From assembly GCA_017305635.1 (NCBI GenBank), contig JAFKKF010000017.1, positions 51,525-115,524 on the forward strand: 64,000 bases of DNA. Direction: 5' to 3'. The translations under genes were made by a program, and so were the position numbers. The stretch is from Hyphomicrobiales bacterium (GTDB lineage Bacteria; Pseudomonadota; Alphaproteobacteria; Rhizobiales; Kaistiaceae). The notes beneath the pieces are model-generated. The model saw only the letters and a list, made by a program, of their open reading frames with translations, had not been told where the DNA came from and did not search any database. Shown piece by piece: positions 27,818 through 37,531 of this stretch. The first letter of the stretch is position 1. Every line of letters starts with the position of its first letter.

Positions 27818-28746
27818 GCGGGGCGGGCTCCCATGTGGCGGAAGACCAGCCGGCCGACCAGCCCGACGATGCCGACGAGGACGGCGGCCATGAGCGCGGC
27901 GGCGAAAAGCGCGGCCCAGATCTGGATGGTCTGGCCGTAGTAGGAGCCGGTGAGCAGCCGCGCGCCGAGGCCGGCGACGGCGCCGGTCGGCATCTCGCCG
28001 ACGATGGCGCCGACGAGCGCGGCGGCGACGGCGACCTTCATGGAGACGAAGAGGAACGGCAGCGCCGACGGCCAGCGCAGCTTCCAGAATGTCTGCCATC
28101 GGCTGGCATTGTAGGTGCGCATCAGGTCGAGGTGCATCGGCTCGGGCGAGCGCAGCCCCTTCACCATGCCGACGGTGACGGGGAAGAAGGAAAGGTATGT
28201 CGAGATGACCGCCTTCGGCAGCAGGCCGACGACCCCGACGGCGGCAAGCACGACGATGACCATGGGCGCGATGGCGAGGATCGGAATCGTCTGCGACGAG
28301 ACGATCCACGGCATGAGACTGCGGTCGAGGCTCGGTACGTGGACGATGAGGATGGCGAGGCCGATGCCGAGCAGCGTCCCGATGACGAAGCCGACGAGGG
28401 TCGAGGAAAGCGTGATCCAGCCGTGGTAGACGAGGCTGCGCTTGGCCGTGGGCGGCACGAGGAAGGTGGTGTTGTAGACCTCCTCGGCGACCTGGTGCGG
28501 CGCCGGCAGGCGCGGCTTGTCCTGCGACCAGGTGGCCTTGACGAAGTCCGGCCAGTCGCGCGTGACGCCGGCGCGCTCGTCGGCGAAGTTCTGTGCCGTG
28601 GCGTTGAGGGCCACGGCGCCGACATACCAGATGGCGACGATGGCGGCGGCGACGACGAGGATGGCGACGAAGCTCGAATTGAGAAAGCGGACGAGGATGT
28701 TCGGCCGCTTCGGCGCATAGGCGAAGATCTCGGTGCCGGCGGTCAT
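27814..28746 (-). CDS. ABC transporter permease
   Basis: This 310-residue permease has an N-terminal membrane helix (VAILVVAAAIVAIWYVGAV) and a hydrophilic stretch of about 80 residues rich in charged positions. The transport core follows, with QTIPILAIAPMVIVVLAA and the EAA loop MRTYNASRWQTFWKLRWPSA. It belongs to the same nitrate/taurine/pyrimidine-type importer family as its neighbour and overlaps it by 4 bases. Confidence 0.92.
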   Translation of the reverse strand: MTAGTEIFAYAPKRPNILVRFLNSSFVAILVVAAAIVAIWYVGAVALNATAQNFADERAGVTRDWPDFVKATWSQDKPRLPAPHQVAEEVYNTTFLVPPTAKRSLVYHGWITLSSTLVGFVIGTLLGIGLAILIVHVPSLDRSLMPWIVSSQTIPILAIAPMVIVVLAAVGVVGLLPKAVISTYLSFFPVTVGMVKGLRSPEPMHLDLMRTYNASRWQTFWKLRWPSALPFLFVSMKVAVAAALVGAIVGEMPTGAVAGLGARLLTGSYYGQTIQIWAALFAAALMAAVLVGIVGLVGRLVFRHMGARPA

Positions 28747-28791
28747 TCCCCCGCGCTCCGCGTCCGGCGGCCGATCCCGCCCGCCATGCTC

Positions 28792-29712
28792 CTAGTCCTC
28801 ATAGGAGTGCCCGGCACGGAGGCCGTCGCGGACGCGCGCGGCGATCTTCAGGAATTCCGGCGTCTCGCGGATATCGAGGTCGCGTTCGCGCGGCAGGTCG
28901 GAGGTGATGACGTCGTGGACCTTGCCGGGACGCGGCGTCATGACGACGATGCGGGTCGACAGGAACACCGCCTCGGGCAGCGAGTGGGTGACGAAGATCA
29001 CGGTCTTGCCGGTCTTCGCCCAGAGCTCGAGGAGCTGCTGGTTGAGGCGGTCGCGGACGATCTCGTCCAGCGCTCCGAAGGGCTCGTCCATGAGGAGGAG
29101 GTCGGGCTCGACGGCCAGCGCCCGGGCAATGGAGACGCGCTGCTGCATGCCGCCGGAAAGCTGCCAGGGGAACTTGCGCTCGAAGCCGGTGAGGTTGACG
29201 TGGGCGAGGTTCTCGGCGACGCGGCGATCGCGCTCGGCCTTGTCGATGCCCATGATCTCGAGCGGCAGGGCGACGTTGCGGGCGACGTTGCGCCAGGGGT
29301 AGAGCGCCGCCGCCTGGAAGACGTAGCCGTAGCCGCGGTTACGCCGGGCCTCCTCCGGCGTCACGCCATTGACCGAGATGGAGCCGGCCGTCGGCTGCTC
29401 GAGATCGGCGATGACGCGTAAGAGCGTGGTCTTGCCGCAGCCGGACGGACCGATCAGCGAGATGAACTCGCCGCGATGGACGCTGAGGTCGATGCCGGAA
29501 AGCGCATCGACCGGCCCGTCATTGGTCATGAAGGTCAGCGACAGGTTGCGGACGTCGATGACCACCGGCGCAGGCGGCACCGGCGCCGGCGCCCGCTCGA
29601 CGGGGACCACCGCGCCGCCGGCGGCTGCCGCGGCGAGGGGCGGCGTGCTCCGCTTCTGGGCTATCGCCCTCAGGATCCCCGCGCCCCGTGGTGCCGCCGC
29701 CTCGTCCGTCAT
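28792..29712 (-). CDS. ABC transporter ATP-binding protein
   Basis: This 306-residue ATPase is of the SsuB/TauB type. Walker A is GPSGCGKTTLLR, the signature is LSGGMQQRVSIAR, and Walker B is LLLMDEPFGALDE. A proline/alanine-rich N-terminal stretch of about 55 residues precedes the domain. I chose ATG at 29712 because it forms a TGATG overlap with the dihydropyrimidinase stop. It energises the two downstream permeases. Confidence 0.94.
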   Translation of the reverse strand: MTDEAAAPRGAGILRAIAQKRSTPPLAAAAAGGAVVPVERAPAPVPPAPVVIDVRNLSLTFMTNDGPVDALSGIDLSVHRGEFISLIGPSGCGKTTLLRVIADLEQPTAGSISVNGVTPEEARRNRGYGYVFQAAALYPWRNVARNVALPLEIMGIDKAERDRRVAENLAHVNLTGFERKFPWQLSGGMQQRVSIARALAVEPDLLLMDEPFGALDEIVRDRLNQQLLELWAKTGKTVIFVTHSLPEAVFLSTRIVVMTPRPGKVHDVITSDLPRERDLDIRETPEFLKIAARVRDGLRAGHSYED

Positions 29713-31166
29713 CAGACCCCCATGGGCATGTTGGCGGCCGAGCGCTGAACCGCCTGGGGCGTGGTCAGCGCCTTCCACGAGGAAAGCGCCTGATTGACCG
29801 GCGCATTGGCCGGCCGCTCGATGAACTTGCCCCGTCCGTCCTCGGCCGTGATCTTGCCGTCCTCGAATACGATCTCGCCCCGCGACAGGGTATAGCGCGG
29901 GAGGCCCGTCACCTCAAAACCCTCGAAGACATTGTAGTCGATGGCCGAGGCCTGGGTCTTGGCGCTGATCGTCTTCTTCTTCTTCGGGTCGAAGACGACG
30001 ATGTCGGCATCGGCACCGACGAGGATCGCGCCCTTGCGCGGATAGATGTTGAGGATCTTGGCGATATTGGTCGAGGTCGCGGCGACGAATTCGTTCATCG
30101 TCAGGCGGCCGGTATTGACCCCCTTGGTCCACAGTACCGGGATGCGGTCCTCGAGGCCGCCGGTGCCGTTCGGGATGCGGGTGAAATTGCCGACGCCCAT
30201 CCGCTTCTGCTCGGTGGTGAAGGCGCAATGGTCGGTGGCGACGACCTGGAGCGAGCCGGCGGCGAGGCCCGCCCAGAGCGAATCCTGGTTGACCTTGTCG
30301 CGGAAGGGCGGGGACATGACGCGGCGGGCGGCATAGTCCCAGTCCCGATTGAAATATTCGCCCTCGTCGAGGGTGAGGTGCTGGATGAGCGGCTCGCCAT
30401 AGACGCGCTTGCCGAGCGACCGGGCACGGCGGATGGCTTCGTGGGAGAGCTCGCACGAGACGTGCACGACATAGAGCGGCACGCCCGCGGCATCGGCGAT
30501 CATGATCGCCCGGTTGGTGGCCTCGCCCTCGACCTCGGGCGGCCGCGAATAGGCGTGGCCCTCGGGACCGGTAGTGCCGGCCTCCATGTATTTCTGCTGC
30601 AGGCGGGCGACGACGTCGCCGTTTTCGGCATGGACGAGCGGCAGCGCACCGAGCTCGGCGCAGCGCAGGAACGACTGGTACATCTCGTCGTCGTTCACCA
30701 TCAGCGCGCCCTTGTAGGCCATGAAGTGCTTGAAGGTGTTGACCCCGCGGCCGACCACCTCGGCCATCTCCTTCCAGACCTGCTCGCCCCACCAGGTGAT
30801 CGCCATGTGGAAGGAATAGTCGCCGGCCGCCTTGCCGGCCTTCTGCTGCCAGGCCTGGAAGGCCTCGATCAGCGACTCGTTCGGATTGGGCAGCACGAAA
30901 TCGACGACCATGGTGGTGCCGCCGGAAATCGCCGCCTTGGTGCCGGAGGAGAAGTCCTCGTAGGCGGTGGTGCCCATGAAGGGCATTTCGAGGTGGGTAT
31001 GCGGATCGATGCCACCCGGGAAGACGTAGCAGCCGGACGCGTCGATGACCTTGTCGCCCTTCAGGCCCTTGCCGATCGCGGCGATGGTCTCGCCCTCGAC
31101 CAGGATGTCGGCGGGATAGGTGAGATCGGCGGTGACGACGGTGCCGCCCTTGATCAACGTGGACAT
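29712..31166 (-). CDS. Dihydropyrimidinase (D-hydantoinase)
   Basis: This 484-residue cyclic amidohydrolase opens dihydrouracil or dihydrothymine rings to N-carbamoyl-beta-amino acids, step two of reductive pyrimidine breakdown. The metal ligands are in GIDPHTHLEMPF, the carbamylated lysine is in FKHFMAYKG, and further ligands lie in YVVHVSCE and VATDHCAFT. It matches PydB/HyuA types. Its neighbours (ureidopropionase, omega-aminotransferase, semialdehyde dehydrogenase and RutR) support the pyrimidine role over a general hydantoinase. Confidence 0.95.
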   Translation of the reverse strand: MSTLIKGGTVVTADLTYPADILVEGETIAAIGKGLKGDKVIDASGCYVFPGGIDPHTHLEMPFMGTTAYEDFSSGTKAAISGGTTMVVDFVLPNPNESLIEAFQAWQQKAGKAAGDYSFHMAITWWGEQVWKEMAEVVGRGVNTFKHFMAYKGALMVNDDEMYQSFLRCAELGALPLVHAENGDVVARLQQKYMEAGTTGPEGHAYSRPPEVEGEATNRAIMIADAAGVPLYVVHVSCELSHEAIRRARSLGKRVYGEPLIQHLTLDEGEYFNRDWDYAARRVMSPPFRDKVNQDSLWAGLAAGSLQVVATDHCAFTTEQKRMGVGNFTRIPNGTGGLEDRIPVLWTKGVNTGRLTMNEFVAATSTNIAKILNIYPRKGAILVGADADIVVFDPKKKKTISAKTQASAIDYNVFEGFEVTGLPRYTLSRGEIVFEDGKITAEDGRGKFIERPANAPVNQALSSWKALTTPQAVQRSAANMPMGV

Positions 31167-31225
31167 CGGCTACTCCTCATCCGGAAATGCGTGCAAGAAA
31201 CGTGCGAGGCCGGCGGAACCGGCGA

Positions 31226-31615
31226 TCATTGGTCCTCGTCTTCGTCCTCGTCGGGCTCCACCGCGAGGGGCGTCGAGACCATGCGGCTGACGAAGGGCCC
31301 GTCGAAGGTGAACAGGTGCTCGAACTGGCCATGGTCGATGACCTTGCCGTCGCGCGAGCGGACGAGCTGGTCGACGATCACGCGGGTCTCTCCCGCTGGC
31401 CCGGGCTCGATGCGCACCGGCTCCATGATCGGATCGACCTTCGCCCAGAGGGCGGTGAAATAGGCGCGGAGCGCCTCACGGCCGGAGACGGTGCCGCCAG
31501 TCTCGGCATTCGGCCAGGTCGCGCCGGGGCCAAGGTGGACGAGAGCAGCGTCGAGGTTGCGCTGGTTGAGGGCGCGGTAGAGCGCCTCAATGGTGGCGGT
31601 ACGGTCGGCGGCCAT
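31226..31615 (-). CDS. NTF2-like (SnoaL-type) protein of unknown role
   Basis: This 129-residue protein has the compact alpha+beta NTF2-like fold (TATIEALYRALNQRNLDAAL, then GREALRAYF and GETRVIVDQLVRSRDGKVIDH). It ends in an acidic tail of repeated DE. NTF2-like proteins can be enzymes, subunits or binding proteins, so no reaction can be assigned. It lies between ureidopropionase and dihydropyrimidinase on the same strand and probably belongs to the pyrimidine operon. Confidence 0.85.
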   Translation of the reverse strand: MAADRTATIEALYRALNQRNLDAALVHLGPGATWPNAETGGTVSGREALRAYFTALWAKVDPIMEPVRIEPGPAGETRVIVDQLVRSRDGKVIDHGQFEHLFTFDGPFVSRMVSTPLAVEPDEDEDEDQ

Positions 31616-31637
31616 GTTCCCTCCCTGCCCTTCTCGA

Positions 31638-32888
31638 CTAGGGCACGATCTCGGCGGTCTCGAGCACGGCGCGGAGCAGCACGTCCGCCCCGCCCTCGGC
31701 CCACTCCTTGGAGATGTTCTCGGCCTCGTTATGGCTGAGGCCGTCGACGCAGGGGCACATGATCATGGTGGCGGGCGCCACCTTCGCCGCCCAGCAGGCA
31801 TCGTGGCCGGCACCGGAAATGATGTTCATGTGGCTGTAGCCGAGATCCTCGGCGGCCTTGCGGACACGGGCGACGAGCGTCGGGTCGAAGGTCACCGGAT
31901 CGAAATGGCCGACCGGCTCGATGGCGCATTTGACGCCAAGCGCCTCGCAGATTTCCGGGGCCTCGGCCTCGATGCGGGCGCGCATGGCGTCGAGCTTCGC
32001 CTGGTCCGGCGAGCGGATGTCGACGGTGAAGACGACCTTGCCGGGAAGGACGTTCCGCGAGTTCGGCGAGAAGAACACCTGGCCGACGCCGCCGACGGCG
32101 CCGGGCTGGTTGTCCATCGCTATCCTTTGGACCATTTCGAAGATGCGGGCCATGGCGAGGCCGGCATTGACGCGCATGTTCATCGGCGTCGAGCCGGTAT
32201 GGGCCTCCTTGCCGGTGAGGGTGAATTCGAGCCACCAGAGGCCCTGGCCATGGGTGACGACGCCGACCTGCTTGCGTTCGGCCTCGAGGATCGGACCCTG
32301 CTCGATGTGATACTCGAAATAGGCATGCATCCTGCGGGCGCCGACCTTCTCGTCGCCGACCCAGCCGATGCGCTTCAGCTCGTCGCCGAAGGTCTTCCCG
32401 TCGGGGTCCTTGCGACCATAGGCATAGTCGAGGCTGAACTGGCCGGCAAAGACGCCCGACGCCATCATGGCGGGGGCGAAGCGGGCACCCTCCTCGTTGG
32501 TCCAGTTGACGATGACGATGGGACGCCTGGTGCGGATGCCGAGGTCGTTCAGCGTGCGGACGAGCTCCAGCGCGGAAAGCACGCCGAGGACGCCGTCATA
32601 GCGGCCGCCGGTCGGCTGGGTGTCGAGGTGGCTGCCGACATAGACCGGATCGAGGTCCGGCTCGGTTCCCTCGCGCCGGGCGAACATGGTGCCCATCTGG
32701 TCGACGCCCATGGTGAGACCGGCATCGTCGCACCATTTCTTGAACAGCTTCCGCCCCTCGGCATCGGCGTCGGTCAGCGTCTGGCGATTGCTGCCGCCGG
32801 CGATGCCGGGACCGATCTTCGCCAGCTCATGGATCGAATCCCACAGACGGTCGGCATTGATGCGGAGATTGTCGGAGGGATTGGGCAT
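31638..32888 (-). CDS. N-carbamoyl-beta-alanine amidohydrolase / Zn-dependent hydrolase
   Basis: This 416-residue enzyme of the M20/AmaB-HyuC family hydrolyses N-carbamoyl amino acids. The metal-binding motifs are SHLDTQPTGGRYDG, NEEGARFAPAM, HIEQGPILE and the C-terminal SHNEAE; GAGHDACW is also typical. Relatives also include allantoate amidohydrolase and N-carbamoyl-L-amino acid hydrolase. Beta-ureidopropionase is preferred because it follows dihydropyrimidinase in the pathway and in the locus. Confidence 0.93.
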   Translation of the reverse strand: MPNPSDNLRINADRLWDSIHELAKIGPGIAGGSNRQTLTDADAEGRKLFKKWCDDAGLTMGVDQMGTMFARREGTEPDLDPVYVGSHLDTQPTGGRYDGVLGVLSALELVRTLNDLGIRTRRPIVIVNWTNEEGARFAPAMMASGVFAGQFSLDYAYGRKDPDGKTFGDELKRIGWVGDEKVGARRMHAYFEYHIEQGPILEAERKQVGVVTHGQGLWWLEFTLTGKEAHTGSTPMNMRVNAGLAMARIFEMVQRIAMDNQPGAVGGVGQVFFSPNSRNVLPGKVVFTVDIRSPDQAKLDAMRARIEAEAPEICEALGVKCAIEPVGHFDPVTFDPTLVARVRKAAEDLGYSHMNIISGAGHDACWAAKVAPATMIMCPCVDGLSHNEAENISKEWAEGGADVLLRAVLETAEIVP

Positions 32889-32917
32889 TCAGGACGACTC
32901 CACGGAATATCTGGACC

Positions 32918-33053
32918 GCGCCCCCTCCACCAGCTTCGCTGGTCCCCCTCCCCCGCTTCGCAGGGGAGGAACCAGGTCGCGCGCGTGGTGAGGAAGGTTC
33001 CTCCCCCGTTTACGGGGGACGGGGACCGGCCGCAGGCCGGTGGAGGGGGCGCC
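32918..33053. repeat. Inverted pair of family B repeats
   Basis: A plus copy (GCGCCCCCTCCACCAGCTTC to GGGGAGGAACC) and an inverted copy (GGTTCCTCCCCCG to CCGGTGGAGGGGGCGCC) are separated by about 25 bases. It lies inside the pyrimidine locus, between the dehydrogenase and ureidopropionase genes, and may split the locus into two transcripts. Confidence 0.85.
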
Positions 33054-33064
33054 GCCCGACTCCA

Positions 33065-34564
33065 TCAATGCTGCGTGCTCGGGAAGGTGAAGACGGCGCC
33101 GGACTTGATGCCGTCGGGCCAGCGCGTGGTGACGGTCTTCAGACGCGTGTAGAAATGCACGCCTTCCGGTCCGTAAATGGCGTGGTCGCCGAAGAGCGAG
33201 CGCTTCCAGCCGCCGAAGGAATGATAGGCGACAGGCACCGGGATCGGCACGTTGATGCCGACCATGCCGACCTCGATCCTGTCGGCGAAGGAACGCGCGG
33301 CATCGCCGTCGCGGGTGAAGATCGCGGTGCCGTTGCCATATTCATGCTGGTTGATGAGCTTGACGGCGTGGTCGTAGTTCGGCGAGCGCACGACCGAGAG
33401 GACGGGGCCGAAGATCTCTTCCCTGTAGATGGTCATGTCCGAGGTGACGCGATCGAAGAGCGTGCCGCCGACGAAATAGCCGTTCTCGTAGCCCTGCAGC
33501 TTGAAGCCGCGACCATCGACGACCAGCTCGGCGCCTTCCTTGACGCCCTGGTCGATGTAGCCGAGCACCTTCTGCTGGTGCTGCTTGGTGACGAGGGGGC
33601 CCATCTCGGCCTCGGGATCGGTGGCTGGCGCGATCTTCAGCTGGCGGATGCGCGGGGCGAGCGTCTCGACCAGCTTGTTGGCGGTCTCCTCGCCGACCGG
33701 AACGGCGACCGAGATCGCCATGCAGCGCTCGCCGGCCGAGCCGTAGCCGGCGCCCATCAGCGCATCGGCCGCCTTGTCCATGTCGGCGTCGGGCATGACG
33801 ATCATGTGGTTCTTGGCGCCGCCGAGCGCCTGGACGCGCTTACCGTGATAGGTGCCGGTGCGATAGACGTATTCGGCGATCGGCGTTGAGCCGACGAAGC
33901 TCACCGCCTTGATGTCCGGATGGGTGAGGATCGCGTCGACGACCTCCTTGTCGCCGTGGACGACGTTGAGGACGCCGTCGGGGAAGCCGGCCTGCTTGAA
34001 GAGCTCGAAGACGATCATGACGGCGGAGGGATCGCGCTCCGACGGCTTCAGGATGAAGGTGTTCCCGCAGGCGATGGCCACCGGATACATCCAGAGCGGA
34101 ACCATGGCGGGGAAGTTGAAGGGCGTGATGCCGGCGCAGACGCCGACCGGCTGGCGATCGGAATGGGTGTCGATGCCGGGGCCGACATGGCGGGAGAACT
34201 CGCCCTTCAGGAGGTGCGCGATGCCGCAGGCGAAATCGACCACCTCGATCCCGCGCTGGACCTCGCCGACAGCATCCGCATGGGTCTTGCCGTGCTCGGC
34301 GGAGATGGCCTTGGCGATGCGGTCGGTATTCTCGTCGAGGAGCTGCTTGAAGCGGAACATGAAGCGGGTGCGGCGAAGCGGAGGCATGTCGGCCCAGGCC
34401 GGCAGAGCCAGCTTGGCCGCGGCGACCGCCGCATCGAGCTCGGCCTTGGTGGAGAGCGGCAGGATGCCGCTCTGCTCGCCGGTTGCCGGGTTGAAGACCG
34501 GCTGCGTGCGCGGGCTGGTGGACTTGGTCAGCACGCCGCCAATGGCGTTCATGATGGTCTGCAT
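33065..34564 (-). CDS. mmsA: CoA-acylating (methyl)malonate-semialdehyde dehydrogenase
   Basis: This 499-residue aldehyde dehydrogenase oxidises malonate or methylmalonate semialdehyde to acetyl- or propionyl-CoA. Family features are [39 protein letters not shown] and the catalytic Cys in [19 protein letters not shown] at 34564 follows GGGAG by 7 bases. In this locus it would consume the semialdehyde formed from beta-alanine or beta-aminoisobutyrate. MmsA from valine catabolism is the closest named family. Confidence 0.94.
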   Translation of the reverse strand: MQTIMNAIGGVLTKSTSPRTQPVFNPATGEQSGILPLSTKAELDAAVAAAKLALPAWADMPPLRRTRFMFRFKQLLDENTDRIAKAISAEHGKTHADAVGEVQRGIEVVDFACGIAHLLKGEFSRHVGPGIDTHSDRQPVGVCAGITPFNFPAMVPLWMYPVAIACGNTFILKPSERDPSAVMIVFELFKQAGFPDGVLNVVHGDKEVVDAILTHPDIKAVSFVGSTPIAEYVYRTGTYHGKRVQALGGAKNHMIVMPDADMDKAADALMGAGYGSAGERCMAISVAVPVGEETANKLVETLAPRIRQLKIAPATDPEAEMGPLVTKQHQQKVLGYIDQGVKEGAELVVDGRGFKLQGYENGYFVGGTLFDRVTSDMTIYREEIFGPVLSVVRSPNYDHAVKLINQHEYGNGTAIFTRDGDAARSFADRIEVGMVGINVPIPVPVAYHSFGGWKRSLFGDHAIYGPEGVHFYTRLKTVTTRWPDGIKSGAVFTFPSTQH

Positions 34565-34643
34565 GTCAGGCTCCCTGCGTTCCGTCATTCCAGTATGCGG
34601 AACGTTTATTCTGTTCCCCTCAGGAAGGGAATGGCCGTTCCGA

Positions 34644-36002
34644 TCAGGCGAGGTTCTTCAGGATCCCGGTGAGGGTGTCGAAGATCTGGTCGATCTCCGA
34701 CTTCTCGATGATCAGCGGCGGCGACATGGCGATGATGTCGCCGGTGGTGCGGATCATCAGGTTCTTCTCGAAGGCCTCGAGGAAGGCGGTAAAGGCGCGC
34801 TTGGTGGGCGATCCGGCGATCGGCTCGAGCTCGATGGCGCCGATGAGGCCGGAATTGCGGATGTCGATGACGTGGGGCAGGCCGCGGAGCCCGTGCAGGC
34901 GCTCCTCCCAGTAAGGCGCGAGCTCGGCGCCGCGGGTGAGCAGGCCCTCTTCCTCGTAGATGTCGAGGGTGGCGAGGCCGGCGGCGGAGGCGACCGGGTG
35001 TGCCGAATAGGTGTAGCCGTGGAACAGCTCGATCATGTGGTCGGGGCCGTTCATGAAGGCATCGTAGATTTCCTTCTTCACGAAGACGGCGCCCATCGGA
35101 ATGACGCCGGAGGTGATGCCCTTGGCGGTGGTGATCATGTCCGGCACGACGCCGTAATAGTCGGTGGCGAAGGGCGTGCCCATGCGGCCGAAGCCGGTGA
35201 TGACCTCGTCGAAGATGAGCAGGATGCCGTGCTTGTCGCAGATGGCGCGGAGGCGCTCGAGATAGCCCTTCGGCGGGATGAGGACGCCGGTCGAGCCGGC
35301 GACCGGCTCGACGATGACGGCGGCGATGGTCGAGGCATCGTGGAGCGCCACCAGCCGCTCGAGGTCGTCGGCAAGCTCGGCGCCGTGCTGGGGCTGGCCC
35401 TTGGAGAAGGCGTTCCGCGCGATGTCGTGGGTGTGGCGGATATGGTCGACGCCGGTCAGCATCGTGCCGAAGAACTTGCGGTTGGTCGGGATGCCGCCGA
35501 CCGAGATGCCGCCGAAATTGACGCCGTGATAGCCGCGCTCGCGGCCGATGAGGCGGAAGCGGGTGCCCTCGCCCCTCGCGCGCTGATAGGCGATGGCGAT
35601 CTTCAGCGCGGTCTCGACCGACTCCGAACCGGAATTGGTGAAGAAGACGTGGTCGATGCCCAGCGGCATGTAGGTCACCAGCCGCGCGGCGAGCTCGAAG
35701 GCCTTGGGGTGGCCCATCTGGAAGGCGGGCGCGTAGTCGAGCTCCTTCACCTGGCTCGCCACCGCGTCGACGATCTTCTGGCGGCCGTGGCCGGCATTGC
35801 AGCACCAGAGGCCGGCGGTGGCGTCTAGAACCTTGCGACCGTCGGCGGAGCGGTAATACATGCCCTCGGCGGCGACGAGCATGCGCGGCGCCTTCTTGAA
35901 CTGCCGGTTGGCGGTGAACGGCATCCAGAACGCTTCGAGATTGTTCGTCGCCACGCGGGTGCGCGAATCCGTCCCGGGCTTGCGCGCTTCCATGCCTGCC
36001 AT
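34644..36002 (-). CDS. Omega-amino acid (beta-alanine)-pyruvate aminotransferase
   Basis: This 452-residue class-III PLP aminotransferase starts [10 protein letters not shown], then [20 protein letters not shown], a typical beta-alanine:pyruvate transaminase N-terminus. The PLP lysine is in [16 protein letters not shown], and the cofactor Asp is in [18 protein letters not shown] at 36002 has GGAGG 5 bases upstream. It would convert beta-alanine to malonate semialdehyde for the downstream dehydrogenase. The promoter region upstream carries a RutR-type operator. Confidence 0.93.
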   Translation of the reverse strand: MAGMEARKPGTDSRTRVATNNLEAFWMPFTANRQFKKAPRMLVAAEGMYYRSADGRKVLDATAGLWCCNAGHGRQKIVDAVASQVKELDYAPAFQMGHPKAFELAARLVTYMPLGIDHVFFTNSGSESVETALKIAIAYQRARGEGTRFRLIGRERGYHGVNFGGISVGGIPTNRKFFGTMLTGVDHIRHTHDIARNAFSKGQPQHGAELADDLERLVALHDASTIAAVIVEPVAGSTGVLIPPKGYLERLRAICDKHGILLIFDEVITGFGRMGTPFATDYYGVVPDMITTAKGITSGVIPMGAVFVKKEIYDAFMNGPDHMIELFHGYTYSAHPVASAAGLATLDIYEEEGLLTRGAELAPYWEERLHGLRGLPHVIDIRNSGLIGAIELEPIAGSPTKRAFTAFLEAFEKNLMIRTTGDIIAMSPPLIIEKSEIDQIFDTLTGILKNLA

Positions 36003-36130
36003 TCCAGCCTCCGTTGAGCCTTCACGCCGGGCGTCGCCCGGCATCCCCGCCATATTCCCACATTGACGCGGGCGCCGGCGTGCGATTGCGCACAGCGCCC
36101 TTTTCATCTAGGAAAAACGGTGAGTTTTCC

Positions 36131-36144
36131 TGACCAATTGGTCA
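36131..36144. promoter_or_regulatory. RutR-type operator
   Basis: The perfect palindrome TGACCAATTGGTCA matches the RutR consensus TTGACCAnnTGGTCAA apart from its outermost T, and is flanked by further symmetric bases (TTTTCC and GGGAAAA). It lies between the divergent aminotransferase and rutR genes. RutR releases DNA when uracil is present, so pyrimidines should induce this locus. Confidence 0.88.
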
Positions 36145-36240
36145 AGGGAAAACTAGACAGGTTGAGAGGCCCGCTCAAGGCTTTTCCGATGCCGGGACCG
36201 TGGCACGCCAGCGCGGCCGGGCTTGCCGAGAGGTGGCAGA

Positions 36241-36891
36241 TTGGCGGATGCCGGCATCGCGCGCGCCGGCCGGACACGGCGCCGGACGCGCATCCAGGAA
36301 GCCAACGAGGAACGCATCCTCGACGCCGCGCTGGAGGTATTCTCCACCTACGGCCTGCGCGGCGCGACGGTCGACCAGATCGCCGCGGTCGCCGGCATGA
36401 CCAAGCCGAACCTCCTCTACTATTTCCGCCGCAAGGACGACATCTACCTCGCCGTCCTGCAGCGCACGCTCGACATGTGGCTGACGCCGCTGGAGGCGCT
36501 TTCCGCCGCGGGCGACCCGATGACCGAGATCACTGCCTATGTCGACCGCAAGCTGGAGATGAGCCGCGACAATCCGAAGGCCTCGCGGCTCTTCGCCATG
36601 GAGGTGATGCAGGGCGCGCCGGTGATCGATGCGGTGCTGAAGGGCCGGCTGAAGGCGCTGGTCGACGAGAAGGCCGCGGTGATCGCCGGCTGGATCAAGG
36701 CGGGACGGCTGCAGCCGGTCGACCCCCATCACCTGATCTTCATGATCTGGGCGACGACGCAGCATTATGCCGACTTCGACGTCCAGGTCCGCGCGGTGCT
36801 CGGCGGCGTGGCGCGGGAATCGCTGCATTTCGAACGGGCGCGGGCGACGCTCGACCAGGTCTTCCTGAAAGGCATAAAGGGGCCGGTCTAG
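36241..36891 (+). CDS. rutR: TetR-family pyrimidine regulator RutR
   Basis: The protein has a TetR helix-turn-helix (EERILDAALEVFSTYGLRGA, then VDQIAAVAGMTKPNLLYYFR) and the RutR/YcdC-type C-terminal domain (HLIFMIWATTQHYADFDVQV). RutR senses uracil in E. coli and controls pyrimidine degradation. I suggest TTG at 36241 (216 residues) because GAGGTGG lies just upstream; TTG at 36223 is the alternative. It faces the catabolic genes across an operator and probably also regulates itself. Confidence 0.93.
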   Translation: MADAGIARAGRTRRRTRIQEANEERILDAALEVFSTYGLRGATVDQIAAVAGMTKPNLLYYFRRKDDIYLAVLQRTLDMWLTPLEALSAAGDPMTEITAYVDRKLEMSRDNPKASRLFAMEVMQGAPVIDAVLKGRLKALVDEKAAVIAGWIKAGRLQPVDPHHLIFMIWATTQHYADFDVQVRAVLGGVARESLHFERARATLDQVFLKGIKGPV

Positions 36892-36940
36892 CCCCTTCCC
36901 CTCGCCATCCGACCATCGAAGCCGCCACCGGAGTGCCCGC

Positions 36941-37531
36941 TTGTCGTCCAATGCCACCATCCGCTCCACCGAAATCCTCGCCGACAACTGGGCGAAGCTG
37001 AAGCGCGTGACCTTCGACCTCGTCCGGCGGGACGGGCGGAAGTCGACCGTGGTGCGGGAAGTCTACGAATATGGCGACGGCGCCGCGGTGCTGCCCTACG
37101 ACGCCTCGCGCGGCACGATCCTGCTGGCGCGCCAGTTCCGGGTCGCGGCGGAACTGCACGGCGGCAACGGCTTCCTGCTCGAGGCCTGCGCCGGGCTCCT
37201 CGACGGCGACACGCCCGAGGCCTGCGCGCTGCGCGAGGCGGAGGAGGAGCTCGGCTGCCGCATCCGCGACCTGAAGCGCCTCGCCACCGCCTATGCGGCG
37301 CCGGGCGCCATCGCCGAGCGCCTCAGCCTGTTCACCGCGCGCTATTCCAGGGCGGATCGCATCTCGACCGGCGGCGGCCTCGAGGGCGAGGGCGAGGACA
37401 TCGAGGTCGTGGAGATGCCGCTCGCCAGGGCCTTCGCGGCGATCGGGAAGGACATCATCGACATGAAGACCATCCTCCTCCTCTATGCGCTCATGGCCGA
37501 GACCGGCGACGGCGGGCAGGCCTCGCGATGA
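36941..37531 (+). CDS. Nudix hydrolase, NudK (GDP-mannose pyrophosphatase)-like
   Basis: This 196-residue Nudix protein resembles NudK. The Nudix helix reads TPEACALREAEEELG (near residues 92-106), preceded by FLLEACAGLLDGD, and the C-terminal KTILLLYALMA is typical of NudK. The start is TTG at 36941 behind GGAG. NudK cleaves GDP-mannose to GMP and mannose-1-phosphate; that is notable given the mannose genes at 42.8-47.6 kb, but no direct link is shown. It overlaps the next gene by 4 bases. Confidence 0.85.
   Translation: MSSNATIRSTEILADNWAKLKRVTFDLVRRDGRKSTVVREVYEYGDGAAVLPYDASRGTILLARQFRVAAELHGGNGFLLEACAGLLDGDTPEACALREAEEELGCRIRDLKRLATAYAAPGAIAERLSLFTARYSRADRISTGGGLEGEGEDIEVVEMPLARAFAAIGKDIIDMKTILLLYALMAETGDGGQASR

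Noticed and set aside
36941..37531. The Nudix gene as part of the mannose module
   Set aside because: NudK-like enzymes act on GDP-mannose, but the gene is 5 kb away, on the other strand and coupled to an esterase gene, so I do not place it in the ManC/GH130/GT4 operon.
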